Positions 1-7,846 are shown, numbered from the stretch's first letter. The stretch: DNA of 40,243 bases from UBA1424 sp041654095 (GCA_041654095.1 JBAZED010000010.1:1-40243), one strand, 5' to 3'. Program-made: numbers and translations. Notes: a model not told the origin generated them from the sequence alone.

Positions 1-531
1 CGGGTGTTCGGAGAGGTCGTAAGCGACAATTTCTCTCGTATGAAAGTCGATAATTGGGGATAAATAGAGCTTGCCGCAAGGAATAGAAAATTGAGTCACG
101 TCGGTCCCGAAGACGCGGTATGGCCTTCCGACGTCGAACTTCCGCCTGACGACGTTCGGAGCCTTGACGCCGACCTCGCCGCGATACGAATGATACTTTC
201 TGGCTTTCGGTGAGGCGCGAAGGTGATGCTCTTTCATGATGCGAGCCACGCGCTTCTGATTGATGTTAAAACCGCGGTTTTTCATTTCTTGGGTGATGCG
301 CGGATAGCCATATTTCCGATAATGACTATCAAAGATAGTCCGAATGACGTTTAAAGCTTCGTCATCTTTATGCTTTCGTCGATTGATAGCTTGGAGACTA
401 TGATAGAAGGTCGACTTGCTGAGGCGTGCTACTTTGAGAAGATGACCGAGCTTATATCTTCCCCTTAATTCGCAGACTAGGAAGACTTTTTCTTCGCCCG
501 TCTGCCCTTCTCGTGAATCAGGGAATACGCT
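1..531 (-). CDS. IS3-family transposase OrfB (integrase domain), 3' part missing
   Basis: This frame is open from the OrfA slippery site to the window edge and has no convincing start codon of its own, so it is probably made only as an OrfAB fusion. The visible part has the usual N-terminal HTH_21-like stretch (RMKYG-type segment reads KYGYPRITQEMKNRG, then RVARIMKEH) and then the start of the rve/DDE domain. The first catalytic aspartate is in GTDVTQF and the beta-strand after it reads SPIIDFHTREIVAYDLS. The second D and the E lie beyond the window. The sequence is intact as far as it goes, so the transposase may be active. Confidence 0.85.
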
Positions 532-974
532 TTTTTTAAGTAGGCGTTCTCCGCTTCGAGAAAGGTGAGGCGAGCTTTGAGTTCTTTGTCCGCTAAGAAC
601 CGCTGACGGTCCGCGTGAAGGCGATAGGCTTTTCTTCCCCTCGAGGCTTGAATGCTATCGGGTCCGCCGGCCTTGAACTTCTCAACCCAGTCTTGAATGA
701 CGTGAGGACTCGGAAGGCCCTTCTCGAGGGCGAGTTGCCGCGCGGATTTTAAGCCCGCCATGACGATCTTAATCGCCTCGAGCTTCTCTTCTCTGGTGTA
801 GACTCTTTTATCCTGCTCGGTGAAAGGCGCTTCGCCATGCATCTGGTACAGTTTGATCAGGTATTTGATCTTCGCCAGATCATATTCGTATTTCTTCGCG
901 AGCTTCGTCATAGCCGCCTGGTCATTCAGGTACTCTTTGACCATCCGAAGCTTCTTGTCCATGGTTAGTTTCAT
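477..974 (-). CDS. IS3-family transposase OrfA (DNA-binding)
   Basis: A 165-residue basic protein with two helix-turn-helix regions (about residues 5-45 and 60-105) and a C-terminal leucine-zipper-like helix (about 130-155, ELKARLTFLEAENAYLKKAY). That arrangement and length match OrfA of the IS150 group, which binds the terminal repeats and multimerises through the zipper. The start ATG at 974 follows a G-rich AAAAGGGGG tract that can act as ribosome-binding site. The reading frame ends at 477 after passing a seven-A run, and the OrfB frame is open across the junction. It may be cotranscribed from the tRNA-Thr promoter upstream. Confidence 0.88.
   Translation of the reverse strand: MKLTMDKKLRMVKEYLNDQAAMTKLAKKYEYDLAKIKYLIKLYQMHGEAPFTEQDKRVYTREEKLEAIKIVMAGLKSARQLALEKGLPSPHVIQDWVEKFKAGGPDSIQASRGRKAYRLHADRQRFLADKELKARLTFLEAENAYLKKAYSLIHEKGRRAKKKSS
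531..537 (-). other. Programmed -1 frameshift site joining OrfA and OrfB
   Basis: On the minus strand the OrfA codons read TTA AAA AAA GCG, giving the heptamer A_AAA_AAA, a standard -1 slippery sequence in IS3 elements. Moving to the -1 frame here gives an open frame running into OrfB with no stop. A second weaker tract (AAG AAA AAG) lies at about 486-491. The slippery sequence is seen; frameshifting itself is inferred from the family. Confidence 0.7.
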
Positions 975-1038
975 AAGAAAAACCCCCTTTTATTGTAACC
1001 GGATTTCGGTCCAATAAACGGGGGTAATTTCATTCAGA

Positions 1039-1112
1039 TGGTGCCCCCTGGCAGAATCGAACTACCAATAGATCCTTACCATGGATCCGTTATGCCACTT
1101 AACTAAGGGGGC
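1039..1112 (-). tRNA. tRNA-Thr (anticodon GGT)
   Basis: A full cloverleaf: acceptor GCCCCCU pairs with AGGGGGC, the D arm is GUUA/UAAC, the anticodon stem GAUCC/GGAUC closes loop AUGGUAA (anticodon GGU), and the T arm has loop UUCGAUU. The CCA end is encoded. It reads ACC and ACU codons. An IS begins two bases beyond its 3' end, so its native terminator has been displaced or lies elsewhere. Confidence 0.95.
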
Positions 1113-1358
1113 CTTAGTACGTCGTTAAGCGCTCCTTTGAGATTTCTATCAATGTGTTTAAAAGTGACACATCAGATTTCAAGGAACCGTCATAACAGAC
1201 TTGTCTTCCGTCCGGAAAACCTAATCTATTGTAGTATAGAAACTTCAGTATGACAATAGAAAAAGGCCACGACGTTTAAGGTCATGACATTGTTCGCAAT
1301 CATGTCGGTTTTGATAGTAACAAAAGAGATATTATCAAGGAGCGCTTAACGCGTACTC
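1113..1358. repeat. MITE-like element with ~21-bp terminal inverted repeats
   Basis: The arms AGTACGTCGTTAAGCGCTCC (1116 onward to 1137) and the complement of 1337-1357 match over about 21 positions with one extra base in the left arm. The flanks carry the hexamer GGGGGC at 1107-1112 and 1359-1364, a candidate 6-bp target duplication, although the left copy is the first six bases of tRNA-Thr. Internal hairpins occur at about 1135-1182 and 1288-1313, the latter with a TTCG loop. No ORF is present. The repeats are seen; transposition is inferred, and a structured RNA is the alternative. Confidence 0.5.
1228..1256 (-). promoter_or_regulatory. Putative promoter for tRNA-Thr
   Basis: Minus-strand TTGTCA (1251-1256), 17-bp spacer, TACAAT (1228-1233). 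It lies inside the MITE-like element and would give a leader of about 108 nt before tRNA-Thr. Confidence 0.55.
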
Positions 1359-1480
1359 GGGGGCAGTTGTCTTTTAAAGACAGCATTAGTATATTCTTAT
1401 ATTTGAAGACAAATATCAAGCACGACATATCGCGTCTCAACATTTTCTCAAACGAAATGATGAATAGCTTTATAAACGTT
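1359..1480. other. Non-coding gap between MITE-like element and abi gene
   Basis: No ORF is seen. It holds a short palindrome TGTCTTTTAAAGACA at 1369-1383 and AT-rich sequence. A weak minus-strand promoter candidate (TTGTCT, 15-bp spacer, TACTAA) at about 1387-1413 could be the ancestral tRNA-Thr promoter, now separated from the tRNA by the 246-bp insertion. Confidence 0.35.
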
Positions 1481-2428
1481 CTAAATCGATATCAGTTTTA
1501 TATAGTCGTTCGATAGACCGATGAACTTGACTATCTCTGGGCATTTTATGCCTGGTAATTTAGACGATAACCTTGATATAAGCGAGGCGATTGAAATCAA
1601 AAATGCTCGATATGAAGTTTTATTAACAAGATACTTTATCGAAATAAGGACAGCCATCATATCTTTTCTTCCTTGTAAAAGGTCCCCTTGCACATTATGT
1701 TTTAGTTTCAGAAGCCTTTGCTCCGGAAAAACGCCGATATCGATTCGATGATGGACATATCCGATGACTTTGTCATCATGCGCACACATATTGCGAATAT
1801 CAACCAATAAGGCAATCATGCTCTTCAACTTCCTAACGGGTTTGTCAATATCAACATTTGCCATCACAATCTTTGCCACTTCATCTTGGTCGTTCGGTTT
1901 TAAAATATTGAATAAATCGCGAATTACCCCCATGGTGAGGCATTTTGAAAGAATCCAAAAAGGAACGCAACCATTGTGATGTTTGATGTGGCGAGATATG
2001 TCCGGGTGCTTCTTGCGATATTTCTTTGTTTGCCGTTTTATTTTTTTTAAAACTTCATCGATGTGCTGATTGGTTTGATTGAAATTCAAGCGATCGAGGT
2101 ATTGTCTTTCTTCAGTTCCATATCTTGTTGAGATGACATCACCGATAGCCGCCTTGATCTTTGCTTCAATTTCGAGTATTTGCCGCAAAAGCAATATCTT
2201 AAAGTCTTTGTCAAACAAATACATCAAATATAGATGCTCAAAGTCAATTCCTTTCCTAAAAGTCAATTTGTCAGTTAGAAATATTTCTGAAGTGCTTTTT
2301 AATGCAAAATAGCCATTTTCTCTTATGAGGCGTTTCGCGCGAATGGCTTGTGAAAAAATTAAGCCGCGCTCACTCAAGATTGAGATGATCTCATCCGGCG
2401 ATTTATATAAGTATTTTTTGCTGCCCAT
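1481..2428 (-). CDS. Abi-like protein (Abi_2 / AbiD-AbiF family), putative phage defence
   Basis: A 315-residue protein that I recognise as the Abi_2 family, whose members include lactococcal abortive-infection proteins AbiD and AbiF. The N-terminal part contains RLIRENGYFALKS, and the segment FEHLYLMYLFDKDFKILLL is typical of the family. Near residue 210 it has RNMCAHDDKVI, an R-N-x3-H motif as in HEPN ribonucleases. The likely role is RNA cleavage or translation arrest during phage infection; this is inferred from family. It is a single gene with no partner, is AT-richer than its neighbours, and sits beside a tRNA, an IS and a MITE-like repeat, a setting typical of acquired defence genes. 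No Shine-Dalgarno is seen; a TATAAT lies six bases before ATG, suggesting a leaderless message. Confidence 0.8.
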   Translation of the reverse strand: MGSKKYLYKSPDEIISILSERGLIFSQAIRAKRLIRENGYFALKSTSEIFLTDKLTFRKGIDFEHLYLMYLFDKDFKILLLRQILEIEAKIKAAIGDVISTRYGTEERQYLDRLNFNQTNQHIDEVLKKIKRQTKKYRKKHPDISRHIKHHNGCVPFWILSKCLTMGVIRDLFNILKPNDQDEVAKIVMANVDIDKPVRKLKSMIALLVDIRNMCAHDDKVIGYVHHRIDIGVFPEQRLLKLKHNVQGDLLQGRKDMMAVLISIKYLVNKTSYRAFLISIASLISRLSSKLPGIKCPEIVKFIGLSNDYIKLISI

Positions 2429-2434
2429 AGCATT

Positions 2435-2440
2435 ATTATA
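2435..2440 (-). promoter_or_regulatory. -10 element TATAAT directly before the abi start codon
   Basis: TATAAT followed by six bases and ATG places the expected transcription start at the start codon. No good -35 is seen at 16-18 bp; TTGTAT occurs 20 bp upstream. Confidence 0.45.
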
Positions 2441-2468
2441 AGTGTCATCTTGACTTAACTATACAAAT

Positions 2469-2492
2469 AAAAAAGGTCAAGGGATGATGACC
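2469..2492 (-). terminator. Weak Rho-independent terminator after the phosphodiesterase gene
   Basis: Minus-strand stem GGTCA/TGACC with an 8-nt loop followed by six Ts. The stem is short. The stretch 2493-2670 beyond it is very AT-rich and without a gene. Confidence 0.4.
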
Positions 2493-2670
2493 GTAGTCAT
2501 GTTTCCGCTGAACCTACTATAATTATAAGCATATATAAGCAATATTCAAATAAAAATGCATATAAGTAAATATTTTTACGTATATTTAAATATATTTATG
2601 ATTATTGTGATGAATAACAAGAAATGTTAATTATAATAATTAATACCTTTTATAAAATGCGATCTGGTTC

Positions 2671-3768
2671 TCAAGAGACAATTAAGGGAATTAACATTTC
2701 ATCTTCGGTTAAGCCGGCGTGATGGCCAACATGCATTTCTTGTGGTGTTTCATGATACGTAATCAGATATTTATCCTTCGCTACCAAGAAGTAATTTCCA
2801 AAGAAGTTTTCAAACTTCGTCGCATCACCAGGGCCGAAGAAATGCTTAGCGAGTATCTCTTCTTTCGTATATATGTCGAAATATTCCGTCAGATTATTCT
2901 TGTGGTATTTTTTAAATCCTGCTTCATCGACGACATTAAAGGTCGCAAAGCGACCCTCGATGCCCGGCTTTCCGGTAATGGTTTTTAACAACTCTTTGTG
3001 TTCAAAAACATTGTATTCCTCGACTTCGATCTGGCCGTGGTCGGCGATGACGATGACGAGGCTATCATCCTTCATCTTCTTTGTCAGGCGAGCGATGCGC
3101 CGCTCGATCCTTCTTAAGAGGCGGCCCAACTTCTTGTGATTTGGCCCGACTTCGTGCATCAAGGAATCGAGTTTGGTGTAATAAGCATAAGTAAAGCTAA
3201 TTTCGTCTTTTTGAAAGTTTCTTTTGACGAGTCGCACGAGCTCATGAAGACTTAAGAATTTTTTCTTATCATCTTCGAAGATCGTCGTATAGCTTTTGAC
3301 ATCCGGATTGACGAGCCTAATTTGATCAAACAAGTTCATATATGGCAAATCGTTTTTGAGGATATTGGTCGTCAGCTGATCTCCACTGTAATAATCTTCA
3401 TTCTTAAAGAGGATGATGTGGCGATTATATTTTTCGAAGTACTGCTGCCAACCAAACCAGCCCGTCTCAAGGGGCGATAAACCCGATAAGAAAGCCGTCG
3501 TCGCCGAGGAGGTCGTCGAAGGGCAGACCGTCGTCATGCTTTTAAGCATGTGAGTGTGGAAAAAAGAATCGGGTCGACAATGCCGGTCGATGATTTTCGT
3601 CCCCATCGCGTCGATCAAAAAGACGGCGATGTGCTTATATTTTTTAGCGAGCTTTTCGTCGAGTTCGCGAATTCCTGAATACTTGTTCGGACAGCCATAA
3701 TAGGCTAAGAGTGAGTTCGCGACGTTGAGGATGGAATTGTCGTAATCGGGATAGACGACCTTGTGCAT
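2671..3768 (-). CDS. Alkaline-phosphatase-superfamily hydrolase (type I phosphodiesterase / nucleotide pyrophosphatase family)
   Basis: A 365-residue protein with the metal and nucleophile layout of the type I phosphodiesterase family. VFLIDAMG (Asp53) is the first metal-binding strand, TVCPSTTSSATTAFLSG (81-96) holds the threonine nucleophile, VIVIADHG supplies Asp and His ligands, and HHAGLTEDEMLIPLIV near the C-terminus gives the last histidines. No signal peptide is visible, so it is probably cytosolic. It starts two bases after the stop of the upstream acyltransferase, so the two are an operon. The substrate is unknown: nucleotide, phosphodiester or head-group ester are possible. The neighbouring acyltransferase hints at lipid metabolism, but this is inference. 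Confidence 0.82.
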   Translation of the reverse strand: MHKVVYPDYDNSILNVANSLLAYYGCPNKYSGIRELDEKLAKKYKHIAVFLIDAMGTKIIDRHCRPDSFFHTHMLKSMTTVCPSTTSSATTAFLSGLSPLETGWFGWQQYFEKYNRHIILFKNEDYYSGDQLTTNILKNDLPYMNLFDQIRLVNPDVKSYTTIFEDDKKKFLSLHELVRLVKRNFQKDEISFTYAYYTKLDSLMHEVGPNHKKLGRLLRRIERRIARLTKKMKDDSLVIVIADHGQIEVEEYNVFEHKELLKTITGKPGIEGRFATFNVVDEAGFKKYHKNNLTEYFDIYTKEEILAKHFFGPGDATKFENFFGNYFLVAKDKYLITYHETPQEMHVGHHAGLTEDEMLIPLIVS

Positions 3769-3770
3769 AA

Positions 3771-5057
3771 TTAGAACGAGTCTTCCTTATCGCGAGCCAT
3801 CTGATCCTTGGTAATTTGATATAGTTCTTCGACTGCGAAATGGAGCTTAGTCACCGGCTTCGTCTGGTCGATCGGGAAAACATAGTAGGTGTCAGTGCTC
3901 GTCGAGAAGCTCACGCAGTCGCCCTTGCCGAAGTAGTTGTATTCGATGTGGACGCCGAAGTTCTCGAGCGGTTTTTTGACGATTTCGAAATTCGGGGCGA
4001 AATCGCCGATGAGGCGGAAGCCATCGGTGGAATGGATCAATTTGCCTTTGCCGAGCCGGTAAAAACCGGTCGCATTCGGAAGTGAATCAATCATCACTTC
4101 TTCTTCGTAATGATATTTGCCTGATTTGATTTCTTTATTAACTTGGGCTCTCTCCCACTCAAACCAATCGGGGATGTGCTTAAAGTCATTCTTATCCGAG
4201 GATAATTCACCTAATTCGTCCATGTGCCAGGTCGTCTTGCAGTTTTCGCAGAAGAGGTCGGCCCCTTTCGAATTCATGTGATGTTCGCTCCCGCACACCG
4301 GGCATTTGTATAAGGGGCGATGGAGTCCTTCGGCGCGAAATGGTTCGGTGATCCGGACGTTATTCTCTTTTTGCCAGGCATAATCATCATAGATGAAGGC
4401 TTGGCGAATCTTCTCGTTAATCTCCTCGACGCTCATCGCCTTGAGATCGTCGACATCGAGAAGTTTGGTCAAGGTCGATTCGGTCCTGCTCTTGCGCGGT
4501 TTGAGGTTCCAGACCGGCTGCGTCAGGTGATGGCCGTGATTGAGCAAGACGACGACGGGGACTTCGAACATCTTGGCCATTCTCCCTAAAGCATCAGGGA
4601 GCGGCGAAGTCGTGCCGACGAGCGAGTATCTCGCCTCGGGATAAATCGAGACAAAACCTTTCTTGTTCTTGAGGATGTGCTTGATGTTAAAGACGAGTTC
4701 GGGATCGTTCGTGAATTTGCGCTTGCCGATGCAGCCGCAGTTCCTGAGCAAATTCTCGCGGTTGATAAAGCCATCGATGGCGACGACGTTGCAGCCGACG
4801 CGGGGGAACATCGTCATCGTCGCGACTTTAAAATCGAAGAAGCAATTGTGATTGCACAACATGAAAAAAGGTGGCTTAACACCCTTCATGTCGATCTTCG
4901 TCACCTTGCTCTTGCGCTTTAGATATTCGGGGAGGCACAGCATGAGCATTAACGGCTTCAATAAGTTGCTCGGCTTGCGGGCTTTCCGCTTAAAATCAAA
5001 GCGCGGCATCGCCTGAACTTCGTCGTAACTCTTATAGACGATATCGGAAATTTTCAT
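3771..5057 (-). CDS. PlsC-like acyltransferase with C-terminal zinc ribbon
   Basis: The N-terminal half (about residues 35-230) is a lysophospholipid/glycerol-3-phosphate-type acyltransferase domain: the HX4D catalytic motif is His70-Asp75 (NHNCFFD), and the second acyl-acceptor motif is YPEARYS (139-145). After residue 250 comes a four-cysteine zinc ribbon (CPVCG at 252-256, CENC at 270-273) and a roughly 150-residue C-terminal region of unknown fold. At 428 residues it is nearly twice the size of a simple PlsC. ATG follows TTGGAG. A promoter precedes it, and the phosphodiesterase gene follows at two bases. The acyltransferase call is firm; substrate and the role of the zinc ribbon are unknown. 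Confidence 0.82.
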   Translation of the reverse strand: MKISDIVYKSYDEVQAMPRFDFKRKARKPSNLLKPLMLMLCLPEYLKRKSKVTKIDMKGVKPPFFMLCNHNCFFDFKVATMTMFPRVGCNVVAIDGFINRENLLRNCGCIGKRKFTNDPELVFNIKHILKNKKGFVSIYPEARYSLVGTTSPLPDALGRMAKMFEVPVVVLLNHGHHLTQPVWNLKPRKSRTESTLTKLLDVDDLKAMSVEEINEKIRQAFIYDDYAWQKENNVRITEPFRAEGLHRPLYKCPVCGSEHHMNSKGADLFCENCKTTWHMDELGELSSDKNDFKHIPDWFEWERAQVNKEIKSGKYHYEEEVMIDSLPNATGFYRLGKGKLIHSTDGFRLIGDFAPNFEIVKKPLENFGVHIEYNYFGKGDCVSFSTSTDTYYVFPIDQTKPVTKLHFAVEELYQITKDQMARDKEDSF

Positions 5058-5083
5058 TATTTTTCTCCAATGAATTCTTATTC

Positions 5084-5111
5084 ATTATACTATGCGAATC
5101 TAAAAAAACAA
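5084..5111 (-). promoter_or_regulatory. Promoter for the acyltransferase-phosphodiesterase operon
   Basis: TTGTTT (5106-5111), 16-bp spacer, TATAAT (5084-5089) on the minus strand, about 27 bp before the start codon, with GGAG between. Confidence 0.6.
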
Positions 5112-5135
5112 CTGATGACAAATGTCACTCCTCTT

Positions 5136-5170
5136 TCTAAAAAGAAAGCGAACGCGGAAGGGGCGTTCGC
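5136..5170 (-). terminator. Terminator of tRNA-Gln
   Basis: An 8-bp stem GCGAACGC/GCGTTCGC (5148-5155 and 5163-5170) followed on the minus strand by TTTCTTTTT. It lies 11 bases after the tRNA-Gln CCA. Confidence 0.85.
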
Positions 5171-5180
5171 GAAATGACAT

Positions 5181-5255
5181 TGGCTGCCGAGAAAAGATTC
5201 GAACTTTTGCATGTGCGGTTCAGAGCCGCAGGCCTTACCACTTGGCTACTCGGCA
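5181..5255 (-). tRNA. tRNA-Gln (anticodon CTG)
   Basis: Acceptor UGCCGAG/CUCGGCA begins with the weak U1-A72 pair typical of bacterial tRNA-Gln. The anticodon stem UGCGG/CCGCA closes loop CUCUGAA (anticodon CUG, reads CAG). The T loop is UUCGAAU and CCA is encoded. The CTG isoacceptor indicates that CAG codons are used, fitting a genome that is not extremely AT-rich. Confidence 0.95.
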
Positions 5256-5265
5256 ATGCTCATAT

Positions 5266-5294
5266 AATATAACTCATCGGCGCCTGGCTTTAAA
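5266..5294 (-). promoter_or_regulatory. Promoter for tRNA-Gln
   Basis: TTTAAA (5289-5294), 17-bp spacer, TATATT (5266-5271) on the minus strand. The -35 overlaps the stop codon of the upstream ATP-grasp gene. Confidence 0.5.
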
Positions 5295-6489
5295 GAGCCA
5301 CTTGATGTTTTAAGACTAAGTCTTTGAATTCTCGAGCTTCGGCGAAGGTCGAAAACTTGGCGATGAAAAAATCGTTGCCCATCCCGACGCTGATGATCGG
5401 CGAGTATCTTCCGCGCATCACGATATTCGCCGGGTGAGAAGCGGCGATTTGATCCATGGTCAAAGCGTAGGTGAAAGCATCGCGGCGCGCGACTTCCACC
5501 ACCATCGCTCTCGGGTTCGCTGGAACTTGGCGGTTCTCGTCAAAGGCGATGACGTCACTATAGACGCGGTACGAGCTGAGGCCGAGGCACGCCGAGATCA
5601 TATCGGTCGTAAAGCCTCCCGGTGGGCGCATATTGACTTCGAGAGCGACTAGATCGCCTTGCTTGCCCAAACCCTCTCTATCAACGTTAAGGCGGAAGAA
5701 TTCGAGGTGGAAGAAGCGCTTATAGACGTTAAAGGCTTTTAGTATAGCGCGACCTGCCGTTTCCAAATCATTCTCAATCTCATAGAAGGAATAATAGTAG
5801 TCCTCGGCTTTTTCGCTGACGACCGTCGCATTCGAAACCGGGAACAAGTGCTTGACATAGATGACCGGCTCGTGATGGGAATTGCTGATGCCGTCAAAGG
5901 AGACAATCGTCCCGTCGACGTATTCTTCGATAATGTAATCGCCGGCTTCTTTCTTTATAAAGAAAACAGCGAGTTCTTCATCGTTACTAATCCGGTAAGT
6001 CGAGTTCGCGCCGACGCCGATATCGGGTTTGGCGAATAGCGGATATCCGACGCCAAGGACAAAGGCTCGCGCCTCCTCGAGTGATGGCGTTTTAATATGG
6101 CGAGCGACTCTGACGCCGGCTTCGGTAAAATACTTCTTCATCGCCGTCTTGGACTTATAGGCGATGACATCTTCAAACTTGACGCCGGTCGCAAGATTAA
6201 AGTCGCTTCTGAGCCTCGCATCCGAGGCGAGCCAATACTCGTTGTTCGACTCGACCCAATCGATCTTGCCGTACTTAAAACTAAAAAAGGCAAAGGCCTT
6301 ATACAGTTCGGGATATTCGGTCATGCGCGGGCAAAAATAGTATTCGGTCAAGACGCCTTTAAGCTCCTTGCTGATCTCGTGGTAAGGGGCGTCGCCGATG
6401 CCTAAAACATTATAGCTGTTGGCTTTCAATGCTTCGGCAAACTTCCAGTATGTTTCCGGGAAATGGGGGGAGATAATGACGAAATTCAT
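5290..6489 (-). CDS. ATP-grasp domain protein (carbamoyl-phosphate-synthase-like ligase)
   Basis: A 399-residue protein with an N-terminal Rossmann-like segment (MNFVIISPHFP) and a central ATP-grasp fold. The ATP-binding strand is YPLFAKPDIGVGANSTYRI, the hinge is DYIIEEYVDGTIVSFDG, and the metal-binding strand is VALEVNMRPPGGFTTDM, whose E and N ligands are present. ATP-grasp enzymes join a carboxylate to an amine or thiol through an acyl phosphate. Substrates cannot be told from sequence. It is a single gene between a terminator and tRNA-Gln, so context does not help. A TATAAT at 6512-6517 with no clear -35 precedes it, and AAGGTT is a weak ribosome-binding site. Confidence 0.85.
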   Translation of the reverse strand: MNFVIISPHFPETYWKFAEALKANSYNVLGIGDAPYHEISKELKGVLTEYYFCPRMTEYPELYKAFAFFSFKYGKIDWVESNNEYWLASDARLRSDFNLATGVKFEDVIAYKSKTAMKKYFTEAGVRVARHIKTPSLEEARAFVLGVGYPLFAKPDIGVGANSTYRISNDEELAVFFIKKEAGDYIIEEYVDGTIVSFDGISNSHHEPVIYVKHLFPVSNATVVSEKAEDYYYSFYEIENDLETAGRAILKAFNVYKRFFHLEFFRLNVDREGLGKQGDLVALEVNMRPPGGFTTDMISACLGLSSYRVYSDVIAFDENRQVPANPRAMVVEVARRDAFTYALTMDQIAASHPANIVMRGRYSPIISVGMGNDFFIAKFSTFAEAREFKDLVLKHQVAL

Positions 6490-6520
6490 CGCGATTTAAC
6501 CTTATGGAATTATTATAATC

Positions 6521-6542
6521 AAAAAAATTCTATTAAAAATAG
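6521..6542 (-). terminator. Terminator at the end of the galT-rimO operon
   Basis: A short stem CTATT/AATAG followed on the minus strand by seven Ts, just after the rimO stop. A TATAAT for the next gene follows at once. Confidence 0.5.
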
Positions 6543-6544
6543 TT

Positions 6545-7846
6545 TTAGTTATCTTCGATCAGCTCAGCGTATAAATCGTACACGAACGGGGCGATGATGC
6601 GGATTTTGACGGCATCACCGGGTGTTAATTTGCGTTCACTCGTCAATGTGATATTGCCATCGATGTCGTCGGGGGCGTTGAAGTAGGTGCGGATTTTATA
6701 GGTCTTAGCTTCGTGATTATACGAGACTGCTAAACCGTCCATGACGCGCCCCACCAACCCGCAATTGTTGCGATAGGAGATCTTCCTCTGCACTTCCATG
6801 ATCTGGTCCCGACGAGCCTTTTTAATCTCTTCCGGGACTTGGTCTTTAAAATCATGAGACGGCGTGTCTTCTTCCTTCGAGTAAGAAAAGACGCCGAGGT
6901 GATTAAATTTGATGTCTTCGGTAAACGCCACCAATTCTTGAAAATCTTCTTCCTTTTCACCGGGGAAGCCGACGATGTAGGTCGAGCGCAAGATCGCGTG
7001 AGGAATCTCATGTCGAATCTTCTCAACCAAGGCTTTGACTTTCTCTTTCGTGCTCCGCCGCCCCATGCGTTTAAGAATGCGGTTAGAAGCGTGTTGAATC
7101 GGCAAATCAAAGTACGGGGCGATGCGCGGCTCATCGCGGATCAAGGCGATCAGCTCATCGCTCACTTCATCGGGGTAGAGATAGAGGAGGCGCAAGGAGG
7201 TGAATTCTTTTAATTCGAGCAAGCCCTTGAGGAGCGAGATGAGATTGTGTCCATCATTTAGATCGCGGCCGTAATGAGTCGTATCCTGCGAGATGAGGAC
7301 GAGTTCTTTGACGCCTTTGCCCGCTAAGACTTTGGCTTCTTCCATCACCTCGTCATATGGCCGGGAGCGAAACGGTCCGCGGATGAGGGGAATCGCGCAG
7401 AACGAGCAGCGATTGTCGCACCCTTCCGAGATGCGGAGATAGGCGCTGAAGCTCTCGGTCGAGATGACGCGGCGCAGCGGATTAAAAGGCGCGATTTTTT
7501 CGCCGCCGCCATTCAGCTGTTCAATCAATTTATTGAGGACAGGATAGTCATCGATCTTGACGAGCAAGTCCGCTTCGGGGAGCGATTCTTTAATCTGGTC
7601 GTAATAGCGCTGGATGAGGCAGCCGGTGACGATGAGCTTCTTCTCGTATTTGGCCATTTCGAAAATGGTGTCGATGCTCTCTTCTTTGCTCGCGGCGATA
7701 AAGCCACACGTATTGACGATGATGATATCGGCTTCTTGGGGGTCGTTGACGAGCGAGTAGCCCGAATCTTCGAACATCGCCAAGATGATCTCGCTATCGA
7801 CGAGATTCTTCGCGCAGCCTAAGGAGACTAATCCAACTTTGGGCAT
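6545..7846 (-). CDS. rimO: Ribosomal protein uS12 methylthiotransferase RimO
   Basis: A radical-SAM methylthiotransferase that adds a methylthio group to the conserved aspartate of ribosomal protein S12. The UPF0004 domain has its three cluster cysteines at 11 (VSLGCAKNLVDSE, the RimO-type start), 47 (NTCGF) and 76 (TGCL). The radical-SAM CX3CX2C motif is CDNRCSFC (Cys143, 147, 150), and a C-terminal TRAM-like domain covers about 365-433. Length 433 is normal. SLGCAKNLVDSE separates it from MiaB. The start overlaps the end of malQ by 19 bases. It is the last gene of an operon otherwise devoted to galactose and glucan metabolism, an odd placement for a ribosome-modification gene. Confidence 0.95.
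   Translation of the reverse strand: MPKVGLVSLGCAKNLVDSEIILAMFEDSGYSLVNDPQEADIIIVNTCGFIAASKEESIDTIFEMAKYEKKLIVTGCLIQRYYDQIKESLPEADLLVKIDDYPVLNKLIEQLNGGGEKIAPFNPLRRVISTESFSAYLRISEGCDNRCSFCAIPLIRGPFRSRPYDEVMEEAKVLAGKGVKELVLISQDTTHYGRDLNDGHNLISLLKGLLELKEFTSLRLLYLYPDEVSDELIALIRDEPRIAPYFDLPIQHASNRILKRMGRRSTKEKVKALVEKIRHEIPHAILRSTYIVGFPGEKEEDFQELVAFTEDIKFNHLGVFSYSKEEDTPSHDFKDQVPEEIKKARRDQIMEVQRKISYRNNCGLVGRVMDGLAVSYNHEAKTYKIRTYFNAPDDIDGNITLTSERKLTPGDAVKIRIIAPFVYDLYAELIEDN

Larger units (their letters stand above)
1..1036 (-). mobile_element. IS3-family (IS150-like) insertion sequence, cut by window start
   Basis: The element contains an OrfA with helix-turn-helix domains and an OrfB with a retroviral-type integrase (DDE) domain, both on the minus strand in the order usual for IS3 elements. 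The terminal repeat probably begins at 1036 and reads TGAATGAAATTACCCCCG on the minus strand; it starts with TG as IS3 ends do and carries a CCCC tract as in IS150-like ends. The other end lies outside the window, so the repeat pair and target duplication cannot be confirmed. The element lies two bases beyond the CCA end of tRNA-Thr, in the same orientation. Confidence 0.85.

Noticed and set aside
6730..7134. A 134-codon open frame inside rimO on the same strand in another frame.
   Set aside because: Composition is arginine/serine-rich as in shadow frames, no ribosome-binding site, and rimO is fully conserved here.
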